Notes under the pieces: generated by a model
The model's database searches: none
What the model was told of the DNA's origin: nothing
What the model saw: only the letters and a program-made list of their open reading frames with translations
DNA from: Castanea sativa
Taxonomy: Eukaryota > Streptophyta > Magnoliopsida > Fagales > Fagaceae
NCBI RefSeq assembly: GCF_040712315.1
Contig: NC_134018.1
Coordinates: forward strand, 930,001-994,000
DNA: 64,000 nt
Direction of reading: 5' to 3'
Part shown: one piece after another, positions 20,536 to 32,039 of the stretch
Layout of the letters: each line of letters opens with the position of its first letter
Numbering within the stretch: the first letter of the stretch is position 1
Position numbers and translations under genes: made by a program

Positions 20536-21900
20536 ATTACCAAGAGAGTTGCTGCTTTTCTGTAAGTGGGACAGGAAGCATGAAGCAAGTTCCCATCATT
20601 ATTGTTGCTAACAGGAGATTTGACAACGAGCCGATTAGAAGGAGCTAGGCCTAGGTAAAGGCATCAACTTTGAGGGATATGGGTTGGGCCTTATAATGAT
20701 TTTTTTCTAAGTCTCCCACGTCATTTAAAATTTAAGCCCCCTCATATTTTTCTTTTTTGGCCATATTTTAATTGACAAGCTATGCTTTATAGTTCCGAAT
20801 GTTTGATTTTTAAGAAGTAATATGTTCATAAAATGAGTGTGACTGAAATAAAAGTATATATTAAGAAAAAAAAATGATTCACAATAAGAAATTTTGTTTA
20901 ATGATAGGAGCCCCTATTAATAAAAAGATAATAAAGAGTTATTTGAGATTGTTTGGTCATGTATAAAGGAGAGCGATCAAAGCATGACTACTAAAAAAGA
21001 GTGAGTTCAATCAAGTTAAGAAAATGAATAAACCCTAAAATAGTATTAGTAGAAAGAGAAGAAAAAAAATGTATTAATTAAAGAATTTACCAGAAGTATG
21101 ATTTTGAATAGAATAAAATGACGCAAAGGAATGCATGCTATAACCAATCTATTAAGGATTTATAACCTTGCCCAATAGTTTTTGGACTAATTCTTGTTGT
21201 TTTTGATGTTGTAATTTTATTTGTTGTTAGGGAAAAGCACATTAATAACTCTATTAACAAACCAAAGATTACATTTAAGTCAGCCCCCCTATAGGACTTA
21301 CCCAATAAGATCATTGAAAATGTAGACCGTGTAACCTTCTTATAATTAACTTAATTAATCTTCTAAAAAAATTAATTAAGGTGAAAATATATAATTAATT
21401 ACTGAATTTGGATCATGTTTTATTTTAATCTCTGAAATTTGGGGAAAAAATAATGCTAAAAAAATTGTAAACATATCAAGTTAGTATATTCTCAAAAAAA
21501 AAAAAAAAAAAAAAAAAAAATCAAGTTAGTACATCCGTAACCTTGTTGTTATAAAGAGCACAATGTGATTTTGTAGAATTTTGTTATGGAAGTACTAACT
21601 TAGTTCGTAACTTTATAATCTTTTAATTTTTAGGATTTGGTGCCGGCCATTTCTTCTTAAAGAAAAAAAAATTGGTTTGGTATTGGTTAAGGCTGGTTGA
21701 CAATAATATTGGAGAGATTTGGTTAATCTTTAGAGATTTAAAATTTTCATGCGGTATCATTGAATCGTTCATTTAATTAAATTATTATTATAATTATAAA
21801 AAAAAAATTATGATTATGAAGGATTTTCCAGCCCCTTTGTTGTCGATGTGAGTGTGGACCCTTGGGGAATAGTAATACTGACTTTGAGGGGCATTTTTTG
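20536..21900. other. No recognisable gene
   Basis: 20560-20640 resembles 14480-14560 (GGACAGGAAGCATGA.., TTCCCATCATTATT, GGAGATTT..AACGAGCC). The rest is AT-rich with an A-run at 21495-21520. No frame of interest. Confidence 0.5.
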
Positions 21901-21904
21901 TGAC

Positions 21905-22055
21905 ATAAAGGGGTTGTTTGGTCTCTAATTTTAAACTCACATTTTTATATTTTAAACAATTTTATATATTTTTTCACATATTTTTTTACCTATATAAATT
22001 TTAAAAAATTTTAAAAATTTTATTTTAAACTACTCTACCAAACATCTCCAAAATA
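21905..22055. mobile_element. Small MITE with GGGGTTGTTTGG / CCAAACATCTCC ends
   Basis: The left end GGGGTTGTTTGGTCTC and the right end ..TCTACCAAACATCTCC are partly complementary; the interior is rich in TTTTAAA. A related segment lies at 23750-23888, ending CTTCCAAACACCCTT. Family assignment is not secure. Confidence 0.5.
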
Positions 22056-22419
22056 TGAAAGTCGACTGACTTGGTTGGAGTATAGTCGACTGACTTGGTC
22101 GACTGACTTAATTTGCTAACATTTTTGCGTGAAAGTTGTTTCGCTCAATGCACAGTTTGACTAATTAGGTATGTAGTATTTGCTGAAGTTTGGTTATGTA
22201 TATAAATTGATTTTTTATATTTCAAACAGAATATGCCAGAATCTATTAGAAACATTTTTGTTTGTTGTTCAAATTATTCTATAATTTATTAACATATATC
22301 TATGAGACATGAGCATGATTTGTACCTTCAAGAACACATCTTATCCTAACACCTATTTAGAGTACAAAATATGAATTAAGAAATCAAATTTGAAAGTATT
22401 CAACAATAGCATGAAAAAA

Positions 22420-23475
22420 CTATAGTTTTAAAATTCGAACCGTTCAATAAACCGTAAAAGATAGAGGTTTAAAGTTTTTAAAGTTACACTGAGATCGAAC
22501 TGATATTGAACCGTGATGATATAATAATTAATTTAATATAAAAATAAATAAAATAAAAATGTAAAATTAGCAATCTTCAAAGATTAGTTAGATATTTCTT
22601 CTATTATTTCAATTGTTTTAGCACAATAGTACAACATAACAATATTTCAAAAACTAATCTCAACTAAAAATAGTCAGATTTTTTATTTATAATAAAAAAT
22701 ACTCATATTTCAATCTTAATAAATAAAAATTAATACTGATAGTTTAAAATTTAAAGTTTTAAACATAACAAACCTTTTCTTAACCAAAATATAATAATAA
22801 TAATAAAATATAAAACATGCAATGCACTTTAAAATTTAAAAAACTAGAGCTCACTCACTCGTCCCAAGAGAAAAGTCTTATTTAACATATATATTATTTT
22901 TAAATATATTACCGCACTTCCCAAAGCTTCTGATAAGAACTATCACTATGCCCCCAATTCCCAAAGCTTAGGTGTTCTTCCCCAAAATAAATATAAAACC
23001 CACCTGCTCCTTCTCACACAGACTCAGAACTCACCTACTCTCTCTCAGAGGCTCAGATTTTTCTTTCCTCAACATGCACTCTCTCTCTCTCTCTCTCTTC
23101 TTCACAACGAACATGAGTACGACAGTCAAGCTCCCCTCCGACCAAAATCAAGATCTTGCGATGGTAAGTTGTTTGCAGCAAAAGGAATGGAGTCAAGTTT
23201 GTTCATTCCTTGTCCAAACGGTCTTGACAGTTTGGACTTTCGGCTGTGCGAGCAAATATATTACCAGTTTTTTTTTTTGTTGAAAATATTTAAAGAAAAT
23301 ATGTTACCGACCCGTAAACCCGTGACCGGTTTAGAAGCCCGTACGTTTTAACCGCGGTTCACGCAGTTTCCAGCAAAAGTCAAATATCCGATTTTATTAG
23401 TTTAAAAAACTGGACTGTTGAACGGTTTTCGGTTAACTCAACCAGACCGTACGGTCTGATTCGGATTACAAAACT
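22420..23475. mobile_element. MULE-like element carrying a first-exon-like segment (Pack-MULE candidate)
   Basis: A 1056-bp insertion flanked by perfect 9-bp repeats ATGAAAAAA (22411-22419 and 23476-23484). GRF block 3 has the uninterrupted site at about 42410-42425 (TTCAACAATAG then GGAAAAATATC). The ends are weakly inverted: CTATAGTTTTAAAATTCG and the complement of the right end AGTTTTGTAATCCGAAT. Inside, 22930-23163 looks like a gene start, listed separately; the 23290-23470 part is rich in CCGG-type sequence like a subterminal zone. No transposase. The 9-bp TSD points to Mutator-like activity; the poor terminal repeats leave some doubt. Confidence 0.7.
22972..23163 (+). pseudogene. Captured promoter, 5'UTR and first-exon-like fragment
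   Basis: A TATA-like ATAAATATAAAACC (22987-23000) is followed by a C/T-rich leader with a (CT)n run. Then ATG at 23113 (or in-frame at 23074) opens a short frame, MSTTVKLPSDQNQDLAM, ending at a strong donor ATG|GTAAGT (23163/23164). The frame continues past the donor without any conserved domain. Base composition is richer in C than the neighbours. It sits wholly inside the MULE-like element, so it is read as a captured gene start. The parent gene is not recognised. Confidence 0.5.
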
Positions 23476-23744
23476 ATGAAAAAAAACATTATAGATATTA
23501 TACAATTGCAAAATATTTTAAAACATAAAAGAAAAATATATAAAAACTGCAAAATATTCATGCATTGTGTAAGACATTCTCTGGTTGTAAAAAAAGTGAG
23601 AATTTTTATTCCACCAAACTTTTTTTATTTTTTTTTAAACTATATCCCGGTTAAGAGTACATAAATATCATCCGATAAATAGACCCAGAAGACTATTATA
23701 AAAAAAAAAACCCAAAAATAGTATTAGTTATAAAAGTGAAAAGT

Positions 23745-23888
23745 GGAGAAATTTTAGGGCCCATCTCACAGCATAGTTTTAACACATTTCAACACATTTT
23801 AAATGATATTACATGTCTTTTCACCTACACGTATATCAAAAACACTCAAACAACATAATTTAAACTACTCTTCCAAACACCCTTAATT
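23745..23888. mobile_element. MITE-like segment
   Basis: Reads AGGGCCCATCTCACAG..TTTTAACACATTTCAACACATTTT and ends AAACTACTCTTCCAAACACCCTT, similar to the end of 21905-22055. It cuts exon 2 of the first GRF pseudogene at its 3' side. Confidence 0.45.
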
Positions 23889-24770
23889 TCCTTTGCATGA
23901 GCTGCTGCCACCGCCTTCTCTAAGATATCTATCTTCTCTCTAAGCAAAGGCAGCAATTCTCTATCACGTGCACATGTAGAAGGGTCAAACCAAGCAAAGT
24001 ATCCACAAGTATCATCAACCTTGCAGCAATAGAGAGGTTCAAAAATTAATTAATAATTAAAAGGAAATGTTGAGAGATTACTTTACGGTAATGGTTAATA
24101 ATCTAATTTTAAAAAAAATTTGATAGTTTTTTTTTTTCATTTTCTATAAAAGTGGTGTCAAAATTTTCTTAAAATAAATTATTAGCCATTGTCTTAAGGG
24201 CACTCATTAGCATGACCCATAATTAAATAACTGATTGAGAGAGATAGAGAGATGATAATATATTTTCAGATTCGATAAGTGTTTTTTTAGAAGAAAGAAT
24301 CAAAAAGTAGTTTATAATTAGGGACACAAATTTTTTTATAATTATTAAGATGACATGTTGTAATTAGTGTTAGTAAAAACAATGTCATGTCATAATAGAC
24401 CTATATACAAATGTTGTTCTAATCGTGACTTAACATGTCAATAAATTGTGAAATTGATTATGAAAATTTTTATAGTATATCATTTAATTTTCTCAATGAA
24501 CTTTCACATGGACCTATTTGTTTTTTCTCAAAAATTTACAGTCGTGCATGTCAGGTTGTTGCAAAAATTGTGGAACAAAAGTTGTTTTCATAGATTTTCT
24601 CAAACTTTTATTCTTTCAAATTAGCACAATACCCTGTATTTTTCACATGCCCAAAACCTCCTCCCGATGCTTCCACCTGTCCATGATGTCTTCACTGGTG
24701 CCCTTGGTCCACAATGACAAAACAACTTTTAATGATTTCCCATAGCATATGGTGAAGTTGAAGAAGACAT
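23889..24770 (-). pseudogene. GRF-type zinc-finger pseudogene, copy 1
   Basis: Two minus-strand exons. Exon 1 (24770-24633, 138 bp, 46 codons) starts MSSSTSPYAMGNH, has a TAA at codon 14, then FCHCGPRAPVKTSWTGG and GRRFWACEKYR, ending at a donor GTATTG. Exon 2 starts at 24019 after an AG acceptor and reads VDDTCGYFAWFDPSTCAR, then a coiled-coil-like LLPLLREKIDILEKAV. The pattern CxCG..GRRF..C..CGYF.WxDP is the GRF zinc finger. In plants these are small nucleic-acid-binding or TE-linked proteins of unclear role. The stop at codon 14 and the MITE that cuts the 3' side make this copy dead. Confidence 0.85.
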
Positions 24771-25802
24771 GGTTAAGGGTTGGTGGTGTAGTGTATGTGT
24801 ATCCATGTAATTTGAAGAATGTAAGAAATGCTATTATTAAAAGAGGTGGAGCACTTCCTACATGAAAAACGAGCTTGTTTCAAGTGCTTAATTAAGATAT
24901 GCACATGTTGATATCACTTTTAATATTTGTGGGGGCCTTTTGCGAGCTTGAGCCTCTGCCCTTCTACTGTACTAAGGCCTGTGAATCTAGGGTAGGAGAG
25001 TTGGGATTGGCCTAGTTTGGAACTGCATTGCATCGTACGCTAGTTTGTGCACGAGCTAAGCTCACCCAAAATTGAGGCAAGCTGTGGAGAACACAGTAGG
25101 TTGAATACAAGGCATTGTTATGGTTGGATGGCTGTTACAGCAAAAATATACTATGGTAGAATGTTATGGTAAAACACGTTTAATGGAGTCATAGTAGACA
25201 ACTAACGCCATTAGTAAAATAAACAGAGTTATAGTAGAACAACTGATATAGCAAATAGAACAGAAAAGGAAAAGTTACAGCGGGACATGTAATGCTAAAA
25301 TGAAACTAGTTATATTAATACTATCAATACAAACTAAAAGGAAGCAGTCACAAGATGTCTAGTGATGCAACGAAGGTACCCTCGTCTTCCCCAACCTTGG
25401 GTTGGGCTATTTGGCAAGAATGGGTCCAAAAAGTGAACCAAACTCCAATGCAAGCAACCTCAATGCAGGTTTCTACTGCAGAAATTACTTGTGTTAAGAA
25501 GAGGGTCTAAATAGTTTTGTGTCCTGGATTATGGGTTCAAGAGAGTGGGAATGTTAAGGGGAGAGAAAAGTCGGTCTATTGATGCATGTCTCATTTTTGC
25601 CATAACTTTCTCTGCCTTACCACTTGGTTTTCTTATTTTCTTTTTAAGTTTCTTTTCTCTTTTCTCTCTGGGTGTTTTCTATCAACCTCTTGTCATTCCT
25701 TCCTCCTTCCTCCTTCCTCCTTCCTACTTCCATTCCCCCTGTTCATGGTTACCTCTATCCCTTTTATACTTGCTCAAATTTATAGGATTTCTCTCTTTTG
25801 TC

Positions 25803-26169
25803 CAAGGAAGACAATCTCATACCGTACTGTCTTGTACGACCAATATTTGCCGCTCCGGTGCCTTGGCTGGTATAGAAACACTGACGTTTTATACCAGATC
25901 AAATACCGAGCATACCGGGTCTGTTTCGGCCATTTCGGGGTAAATACCGAATTTCGACTGGTTAGAGGATACTGAACCGGTACCTTTTCTCACGCCACAC
26001 TAAACTTCTGTCTCTCTTTCCCTCCTCTTTATCACACCAATGATGATGAAATACCGATTGGTGGTGAGGAGAGGTGTCGGTAATTCATGTATTGAAAATC
26101 AGGTTGAAATGAAGAAAAAAATATACTGGATTGATGCTAAAAGACTTAGACTGGTGTGAATCGTGTGAT

Positions 26170-26214
<45 letters not shown>

Positions 26215-26836
26215 TAACTAATGGGGAAGAAATGAAGTAAAAAGTGAAGAGTGCAGGCAAAATTAATTTGAAAGAAGAAGAGGTAACGTGTGGTTGTAAA
26301 GAGATAGCGTGTGAACTGTGAAGCTATGATGTGTTGGAACTTGGAAATAGGAATGATAACTAGCTTCAGGTGCGCAACAGTAGAAAAAAATAAATGGAAG
26401 AATAAAATAAGTGTGGGACACGGTATGAGAAAACTAGAATAAGAAAAGTGTTGGGCTTTTTTTTTTTGTTGGTAAAGTGGGACACAGCTACTACTCTGCC
26501 TAGGCTTTTTACTTTCTTTTCTATAAAAGGCCAAGAATTGGCTTGGGCTAATATTAGGAATGGTATGGGAAGAAGTAAACATGGAATTATATTAATAACT
26601 CCAATAATAATTAAAAAATTAGACATTTAGACTTGCAAAAAAAATATTTTTCAAAGATGTTTGGTATGTGCTATTAAAATTATTATTTTTTATATGTTGA
26701 TAAAAATAACTATCATTACATTTAATATATATAGCGCGGTAAACCCGAAATGGTACACTGGTATTGACCGGTATCTGAAATATATCGTACTGCTGGCCAA
26801 ATCGGTACAACCTCCGGTACGGTATTAACTTCCTTG
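25803..26836 (+). mobile_element. Non-autonomous hAT element, copy C (nested)
   Basis: A 1034-bp element starting CAAGGAAGACAATCTCATACCG; the complement of its right end is CAAGGAAGTTAATACCG. A perfect 8-bp TSD CTTTTGTC lies at 25795-25802 and 26837-26844. The ends match copies A and B (TACCGGG, GTATTGACCGGTATC..AAATATAT), but the middle is unrelated, with a (GA)n array and sequence that encodes no conserved protein. Shared ends with a different centre are common among hAT derivatives. Confidence 0.9.
26172..26210. repeat. (GA)n microsatellite
   Basis: About 19 GA units inside hAT copy C. The Ser/Leu-rich minus-strand frame over it (26085-26582) is an artefact. Confidence 0.95.
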
Positions 26837-27469
26837 CTTTTGTCCCTAAGGCTGTACCAACCACTTTTGGCATCTTTCCAAAATTACCCACTAGCCTGTT
26901 GGTTGCTCGATCATTACCTCTGCTCAAAGGGTGCACCACTCCCCATTTCCAAACAAAAGTTTTTGTTTTTGTTTCTCTCTCGCTCACTACCTTGCCTTCC
27001 CTTAGCGGATAAGGGTTAAGGGCTTTCTATACCTACTCCTATGGGATGCATCAAGTAGTCCCAGCCTGTGTTTACATCTTTTGGGAGAAATGTCATCCCA
27101 GCAAAGCATTTTTCTAAAAAGGAGTCTCGGTAAGAACCCTAAAATAGATCCATTTTCTCCTTACTGCCAAACCACACCCCTTGAATCCCTTGATTGAGGA
27201 CCCATCTCCCATGTATTGGCTAGGTACATGTAGGTGGTGCCTTGGGCCTTATGCGACTGCCATTACCATCTGGGTTTGTCTTCTTTCATTCTCAAGCCAT
27301 TCTTGACGCTCTTGCGCCGTTCCTTTACCATGCGTACTGGGTAAAGTTTGACTTCTACGACATGAGGCATGCATGGGCTTTTGGGATTGCATTACCCTCT
27401 GTGGAACAAGCATTTCCTAAACAAGGGCCTCTATCCATATAGTCCATTTGGTGCCTATTCCCGCCATTC

Positions 27470-27965
27470 CTTTTCCATCCCATAGGCCTGCTGGCTATCA
27501 TTCCTGCTATGTGTGGCCCATTAGGCTTGCTACCTCTTTTCTTGGGCTTCCTCAGCCTGCTTACTTCATCTTTATCTCTTATTCTTTCTATGGGCCTGTT
27601 GGTTGTTATTCTTGTCATGTTGGCCCATTAGGCTTGCTACCTCTTTTCATGGGCTTCCTCGGCCCACTTACTTTATCTTTACCTTTTATTCTTCCTATGG
27701 GCCTGCTAGTTGTCCTTCCTGCCATGTTGGCTCCTTTGGCTTACTACCTCTTTTCTTGGGCTTCCTCAGCCTGCTTACTTCATCTTTACCTCTTATTCTT
27801 TCTATGGGCCTGTTGGCTGTTATTCTTGCAATGTTGGTTCATTGGGCTTGCTACCTCTTTTCATGGGCTTCCTTGGCCCGCTTACTTCATCTTTACCTCT
27901 TATTCTTCCTATAAGCTCGTTGGCTGTTATTCCTGACATGCTTGCCTATTGGGCTTGCTAACTTC
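27470..27965 (+). repeat. 107-bp tandem repeat (about 4.5 units)
   Basis: The marker TGGGCTTCCT occurs at about 27543, 27650, 27757 and 27864, a strict 107-bp period. Units 1 and 3 read CTTGGGCTTCCTCAGCCTGC; units 2 and 4 read CATGGGCTTCCT..GGCCC. The array is thus built of 214-bp dimers. All plus-strand frames stay open and give periodic hydrophobic peptides; this is a property of the repeat, not a membrane protein. Confidence 0.9.
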
Positions 27966-28345
27966 CTTTTACCATTCTTACTTTTTTTATTTTCCATTTC
28001 CCTTATTGTTGGGTTTCTTCTATTATTGGGCGTTTCATAGAAATGGACATCAACAATGTGGTGCCTCAACCCTACTAACGTTCCTAGTAATGGAAGTGAA
28101 TTTGGGCTCCAAATCTATTTGTTGGTGGTATTCCTCACAGTCCTACAGATTTAGCCTCAAATAAATCCTAGATAGCCCAACTACAAATACCCTTGTGATT
28201 TCTAGCCCAAAAGCCCTTTCATTCTCAGACTTAGTCCCTTTCCATCTCTCGTATATCTCCCTCAGTTCTTTCGTCCTCCCTCTTTGTGTCTACTCTCCTT
28301 CTTTCTTCTTACTTCTTACTCTCTTCTTCTTTTTTCAGCAATTCT

Positions 28346-28359
28346 CCCCCCCCCCCCCC
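28346..28359. repeat. C14 homopolymer
   Basis: Fourteen C, with CCGG following. A G/C run of this length is unusual here, where A/T runs dominate. Confidence 0.95.
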
Positions 28360-28820
28360 GGCCACTTATCTACCCTCACTCCTCTTATATAGTCTCTTCT
28401 TAGTGGGGTTCAAATCATTACCGTTTCGCCAAGTTCCATGCAATCCCACTTTCACTCAAAATCCCAAGGAATCATCATATCTTCTAGGGATTCTATTGAA
28501 ACCTATTCCAGACCCCAAATAGTGCTCGACAAAGACTTCCTAAAAGCACTTCTAGTGTTTGGTGACGATCTGAACCTCTCTACTTCCTTGTTAATTTCGT
28601 ATTGTCTTAAGAGTTAGTAATGGGCCGAGATGTGACCAAACACTTAACAAGTTCACCGAACATTGCTCTCCAGATCTTGATACACTTATTGTTGGGCCAA
28701 GCCCATCCCCACAGGATTTGGGCTAGCTTCAATCCCCCGGCCTAGATGGCTTAAGTATTTGGGCTTAAGTTTGGAGGGCTAGTACCGATCACATGGCCCA
28801 TGTCCCCCACAAGCAATATT

Positions 28821-29179
28821 GAGGGAGATTAAATGGTGGTTTACTCCTAAAACAAATAATACAACCATTAGAGATTAAGTATTATATATACTTCAAAATT
28901 TAGTTATATTTTAGTCTTTTGCCAATAATTATATATGGTACGTCATTCTATAAGTACTGGCATGCAGTTCTATAATTAAATTCTTTAGAGAATGCAAGTT
29001 TTTAAAATAATGACTAAATAATGTATTTCCACACTAACATTAATATTATTATTAGAGGAAATAAAAGAATGAGAGAAAATTTGGCAGGTAGATGCATCAA
29101 ATTGCCGGTTGCTCGTGACTTTAATTAGTTCCTATACAATGCTATGATTTATTGCATGGATTGTGAACACAGTGAATAT
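28821..29179 (+). repeat. GRF block 1, right part
   Basis: Matches 39255-39560 almost base for base (TATATACTTCAAAATT, GCCAATAATTATATATGG, ACTGGCATGCAGTTCTAT) and more loosely 43430-43480 plus 44178-44330. No gene. It is cut at 29180 by the copia LTR. Confidence 0.85.
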
Positions 29180-30181
29180 TGTTAGGACATATGTGAATAA
29201 TGTTAGGAACATATGTCATTTAGAATTGGCTAATTTTTTGACAAAACGCACTTTACTTGTAATTGGGTAGATCTAAAATGAGTTTAATACTTCAAGAAAC
29301 AAGAGTTCAAGTCTAAGTATTGAAACCATACAAATCTGTCTAAGAAAAAAGTAAAGAAGTGCTGGATTTCAAAGATTGACAACTAGCTCGACGGATAGCA
29401 AAAAATGCTGCTTTAGTTCGATGCTTGATAGCTACTCAATAGATACCCTATTTATCGAGATTTATGAAAATCAATTTTTCAGATCTGATTTCACTCAAAT
29501 CCGTGTGTACATGTTTAGACTTTCTTTTCTTACAACCCTAAACATATATAAGGATTATTTTAAGGGCTGTCAAAGGTTGCGCGAGTATAGAGTAATGTTT
29601 TGTTCATGCAAATTGTGACCGGAGACATAATTTGCTTTAGTTCATCTTTCTCTTATAGAAGCTACTACATTTGTACGCCATTCGGTTTTGTGACCAAGGA
29701 GCTTTGTGATCTTCATCGTGTTGATGAACTGAAAAACTTTACTACCCAACATCTTTCTCAAGTTGGTGATTAAGTCACGTACTGGGATTCGCTTGTTGAT
29801 TGGTTAGTCACATACTTGGGAGCTCTGCATTGAAAATGAGAGATTGTCACTACAGAGCAAGTCCAATTGTATATTGGGATAAGGATTCAACTATAGGTTG
29901 GTATAAGTTATTGGGATTCCTTTACTTGTAACCGCTTGTTGTGATAATAGTGGATTCTTAGGAATGGTGACCTTAAATTCACCTGGTGATGTTTTTGCCT
30001 TGGAGGTTTTCCCTATTCATAAACAAATCACCGTGTTAACTTTATTTTCCGCTGCATATTAACTTAGTTGGTGATTTTTTTATGCTGCCACGCGTTTTAC
30101 ATGTTAATTGGATTAATTAATTAACTTGGCTAATTAATCAATTAATTTATCACAAGGGGTCAATACATTCTTAGTCTATCA
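29180..30181 (+). mobile_element. Ty1/copia 5' LTR
   Basis: About 1000 bp from TGTTAGGACATATG to AGTCTATCA, followed directly by a primer-binding-site-like AGTGGTATTAGAG, then a copia gag. The left end coincides with the point where GRF block 1 loses similarity to blocks 2 and 3. It contains CTCGACGG and TATCGAG-like motifs and a TATATA box near 29545. The 3' LTR and the right junction with the block are missing. Confidence 0.65.
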
Positions 30182-30200
30182 AGTGGTATTAGAGTAAGCA
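30182..30200 (+). other. Primer-binding site (initiator Met-tRNA type), degenerate
   Basis: AGTGGTATTAGAGTAAGC one base after the LTR end. The usual copia site is TGGTATCAGAGC, complementary to the 3' end of initiator tRNA-Met. Two to three mismatches fit an old element. Confidence 0.6.
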
Positions 30201-30329
30201 CACTATGATTAGGGTTAATCTTTGCTGTGTGATCCATTGACCCCTGTTTGTCATGGATAGAGGACAGTCTTTTATTATACTTTATTTATTTAATGACACT
30301 AACTATACATACTAGAAAGTATGCATGAG

Positions 30330-31960
30330 AGCTTTCTTGTAGTCATTAGATGAAAAGGTGTGGCAAGCTATAGAGATAGGCTGGACCAAGCCAAAAAAAG
30401 CATCGGTTGATTGGGATGATGTTAAGATCAAGGCGGAAAATATCAACAGCAGGGCATTGAATGCTTTATTCAGTGCGGTCACGAATGGGGAGTTTAAGAA
30501 GATATCCTCTACTGAAACTGCCAAGGAAGCATGGACCATTCTCCAGACAACCTATGAGGGAATCAAGGCTATCAAGGACTCAAAGCTTTAGAGGCTCACT
30601 ACAATCTTGGAAGAGATTAAGATGGAGGATGATGAGTTCTTTGATGAGTTCTATGCCAAGCTCAAGGCATAGTGAACTTGGCCTTTAATCTTAGGGAAAC
30701 CATTCCTAACCCCAAGATTGTTAGAAAGGTACTCAGATCTCTACTCGAGAGATTTCATACAAATCAAAGGACATTGACAAAATCCTTTGACAGAGCTGGT
30801 TGGTAATCTGTAGACCTATGAGTTAGGTTTGACAAGAATCAGAAAATCAAGTAAGGGTAAGAGCATGGCATTGAAGGCCAAGAGCAATGACACGGATGAG
30901 TCTTTAGAAGATGAAGATTCTGAAATGAAGTCCTACATCACAAGACAATTCAAGAAGTTCATGAAGAAAGCCAATGAGAATGGCTTTGACAAGGATCGTA
31001 AGCAATCTAGTTCTTCTCAGTTTAAGAGCCAAGACAAAGGGAAGAAGGATGCTAGGGATGGTGGTCAGTACATTGTTCCTTCAAGACCTAAGTGTTTCGA
31101 GTGTCAAGACTTTGAATACACATGAAACAAGAGTGCCCCACATATCTCGGAACCATTGGGAAAAGCAAGGCACCTGTTGCTACATTGAGCGACACCGAAC
31201 CTAAGGATGATTTGAAAAATGAGGATGATGGAATCATGAATGCCTTCACAGCCACTGTAAATCCTACTGAGGGGATTGTGGAAGATATGCATGAAGAAGA
31301 GGACTTGGTGGAGTCTAAGTTTGAAAAGATGGATGAGCAAGATGACATCCACACAGCCTATGCAAAATTATACAAGGTCTCAAAAACCATGAGAAGTTGT
31401 ATAGGTTGGCCACCAAGAAGCTCAGTGATGTGGATCTTGAACGAGAAGAAATATCCACAAAGTTTGATGAAACTAATTAGACTATTGGAGCACTGAGGTT
31501 TGAGAACAATTTCTTGGTTGAGAAGACCAAGAAACTTGAAGCAGAACTATTCCAATTCAGAGCTCAGTTGGAGAGGACTTCAAGTACAAAACTTGATGAA
31601 TGCTTAGTGTCCAGAAATCTGCCTTTGATCGATTCGGTTTAGGGTGTGATTTCTCTTGCCTTAATATTGCTTCTTCCAGTACGATTGTGTTTGTTTCTCC
31701 TGCTAATAATATTGAATCTGAGAATAATGATGTCAAAATTGTTTTAGTTAGTGAGAATATAGACAAGAGTAAATCTATCTTAGGAGCAATCCCTAAGCTT
31801 GTTAAGAAAGAGACTAAAAACCCTAAGGCTAAAAATGGTAATACCCAAAAGTTTAAATAGAAGAAGTAGCATCTCTGCCATCACTAAGAAGCAACTGGAC
31901 ATATTCGAAACAATTGCTACAAGTGGGTAGCCATTCAATAGAGCAATAGTATGATCTCGT
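30330..31960 (+). pseudogene. Ty1/copia gag (UBN2-type) remnant
   Basis: Frames in series on the plus strand. 30358-30591: WQAIEIGWTKPKKASVDWDD, ALNALFSAVTNGEFKKISS and AKEAWTILQTTYEG, typical of the gag/UBN2 domain. 30829-31125: a Lys/Ser-rich linker, then the zinc-knuckle start KCFECQDF. 31122-31496: after a frameshift, MKQECPTYL completes the knuckle, followed by an acidic stretch. About 31860-31940: HLCHH..ATGHIRNNC, a second degenerate knuckle. Stops and frameshifts are frequent. Protease, integrase and RT are absent, so only the gag part survives. Confidence 0.85.
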
Positions 31961-32039
31961 CGGGAAACCAAAATTAGTTTTCATTCTCTCTTGCTCCTCT
32001 TGGAGATCTACTCAAAGCCTTTATGTTCCTTTTGAACCT

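Larger units (their letters stand above)
24928..28815. mobile_element. 3.9-kb LTR-like element with 5-bp TSD and nested hAT
   Basis: Inserted into GRF block 1: block 2 (39240-39260) reads through the site without it. The left end is TGTGGGGGCC and the right end CCCCCACAAGCA; direct repeats ATATT flank it (24923-24927 and 28816-28820 region, last base 28820). TG..CA ends and a 5-bp TSD fit an LTR retroelement, but no second LTR, gag or pol is visible, so a very long solo LTR or a large non-autonomous unit is proposed. It holds hAT copy C, a 107-bp tandem repeat, a pyrimidine stretch with a run of 14 C (28346-28359) and a TATATA box (28385). Without the hAT it is about 2.85 kb. Confidence 0.65.

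Noticed and set aside
26085..26626. 165-residue minus-strand frame
   Set aside because: Its Ser/Leu run is the GA microsatellite and the rest has no conserved feature; it lies inside hAT copy C.
27448..28164. 162-residue hydrophobic frame resembling a multi-pass membrane protein
   Set aside because: It is a translation of the 107-bp tandem repeat; the other two frames are open too, which argues for composition, not coding.
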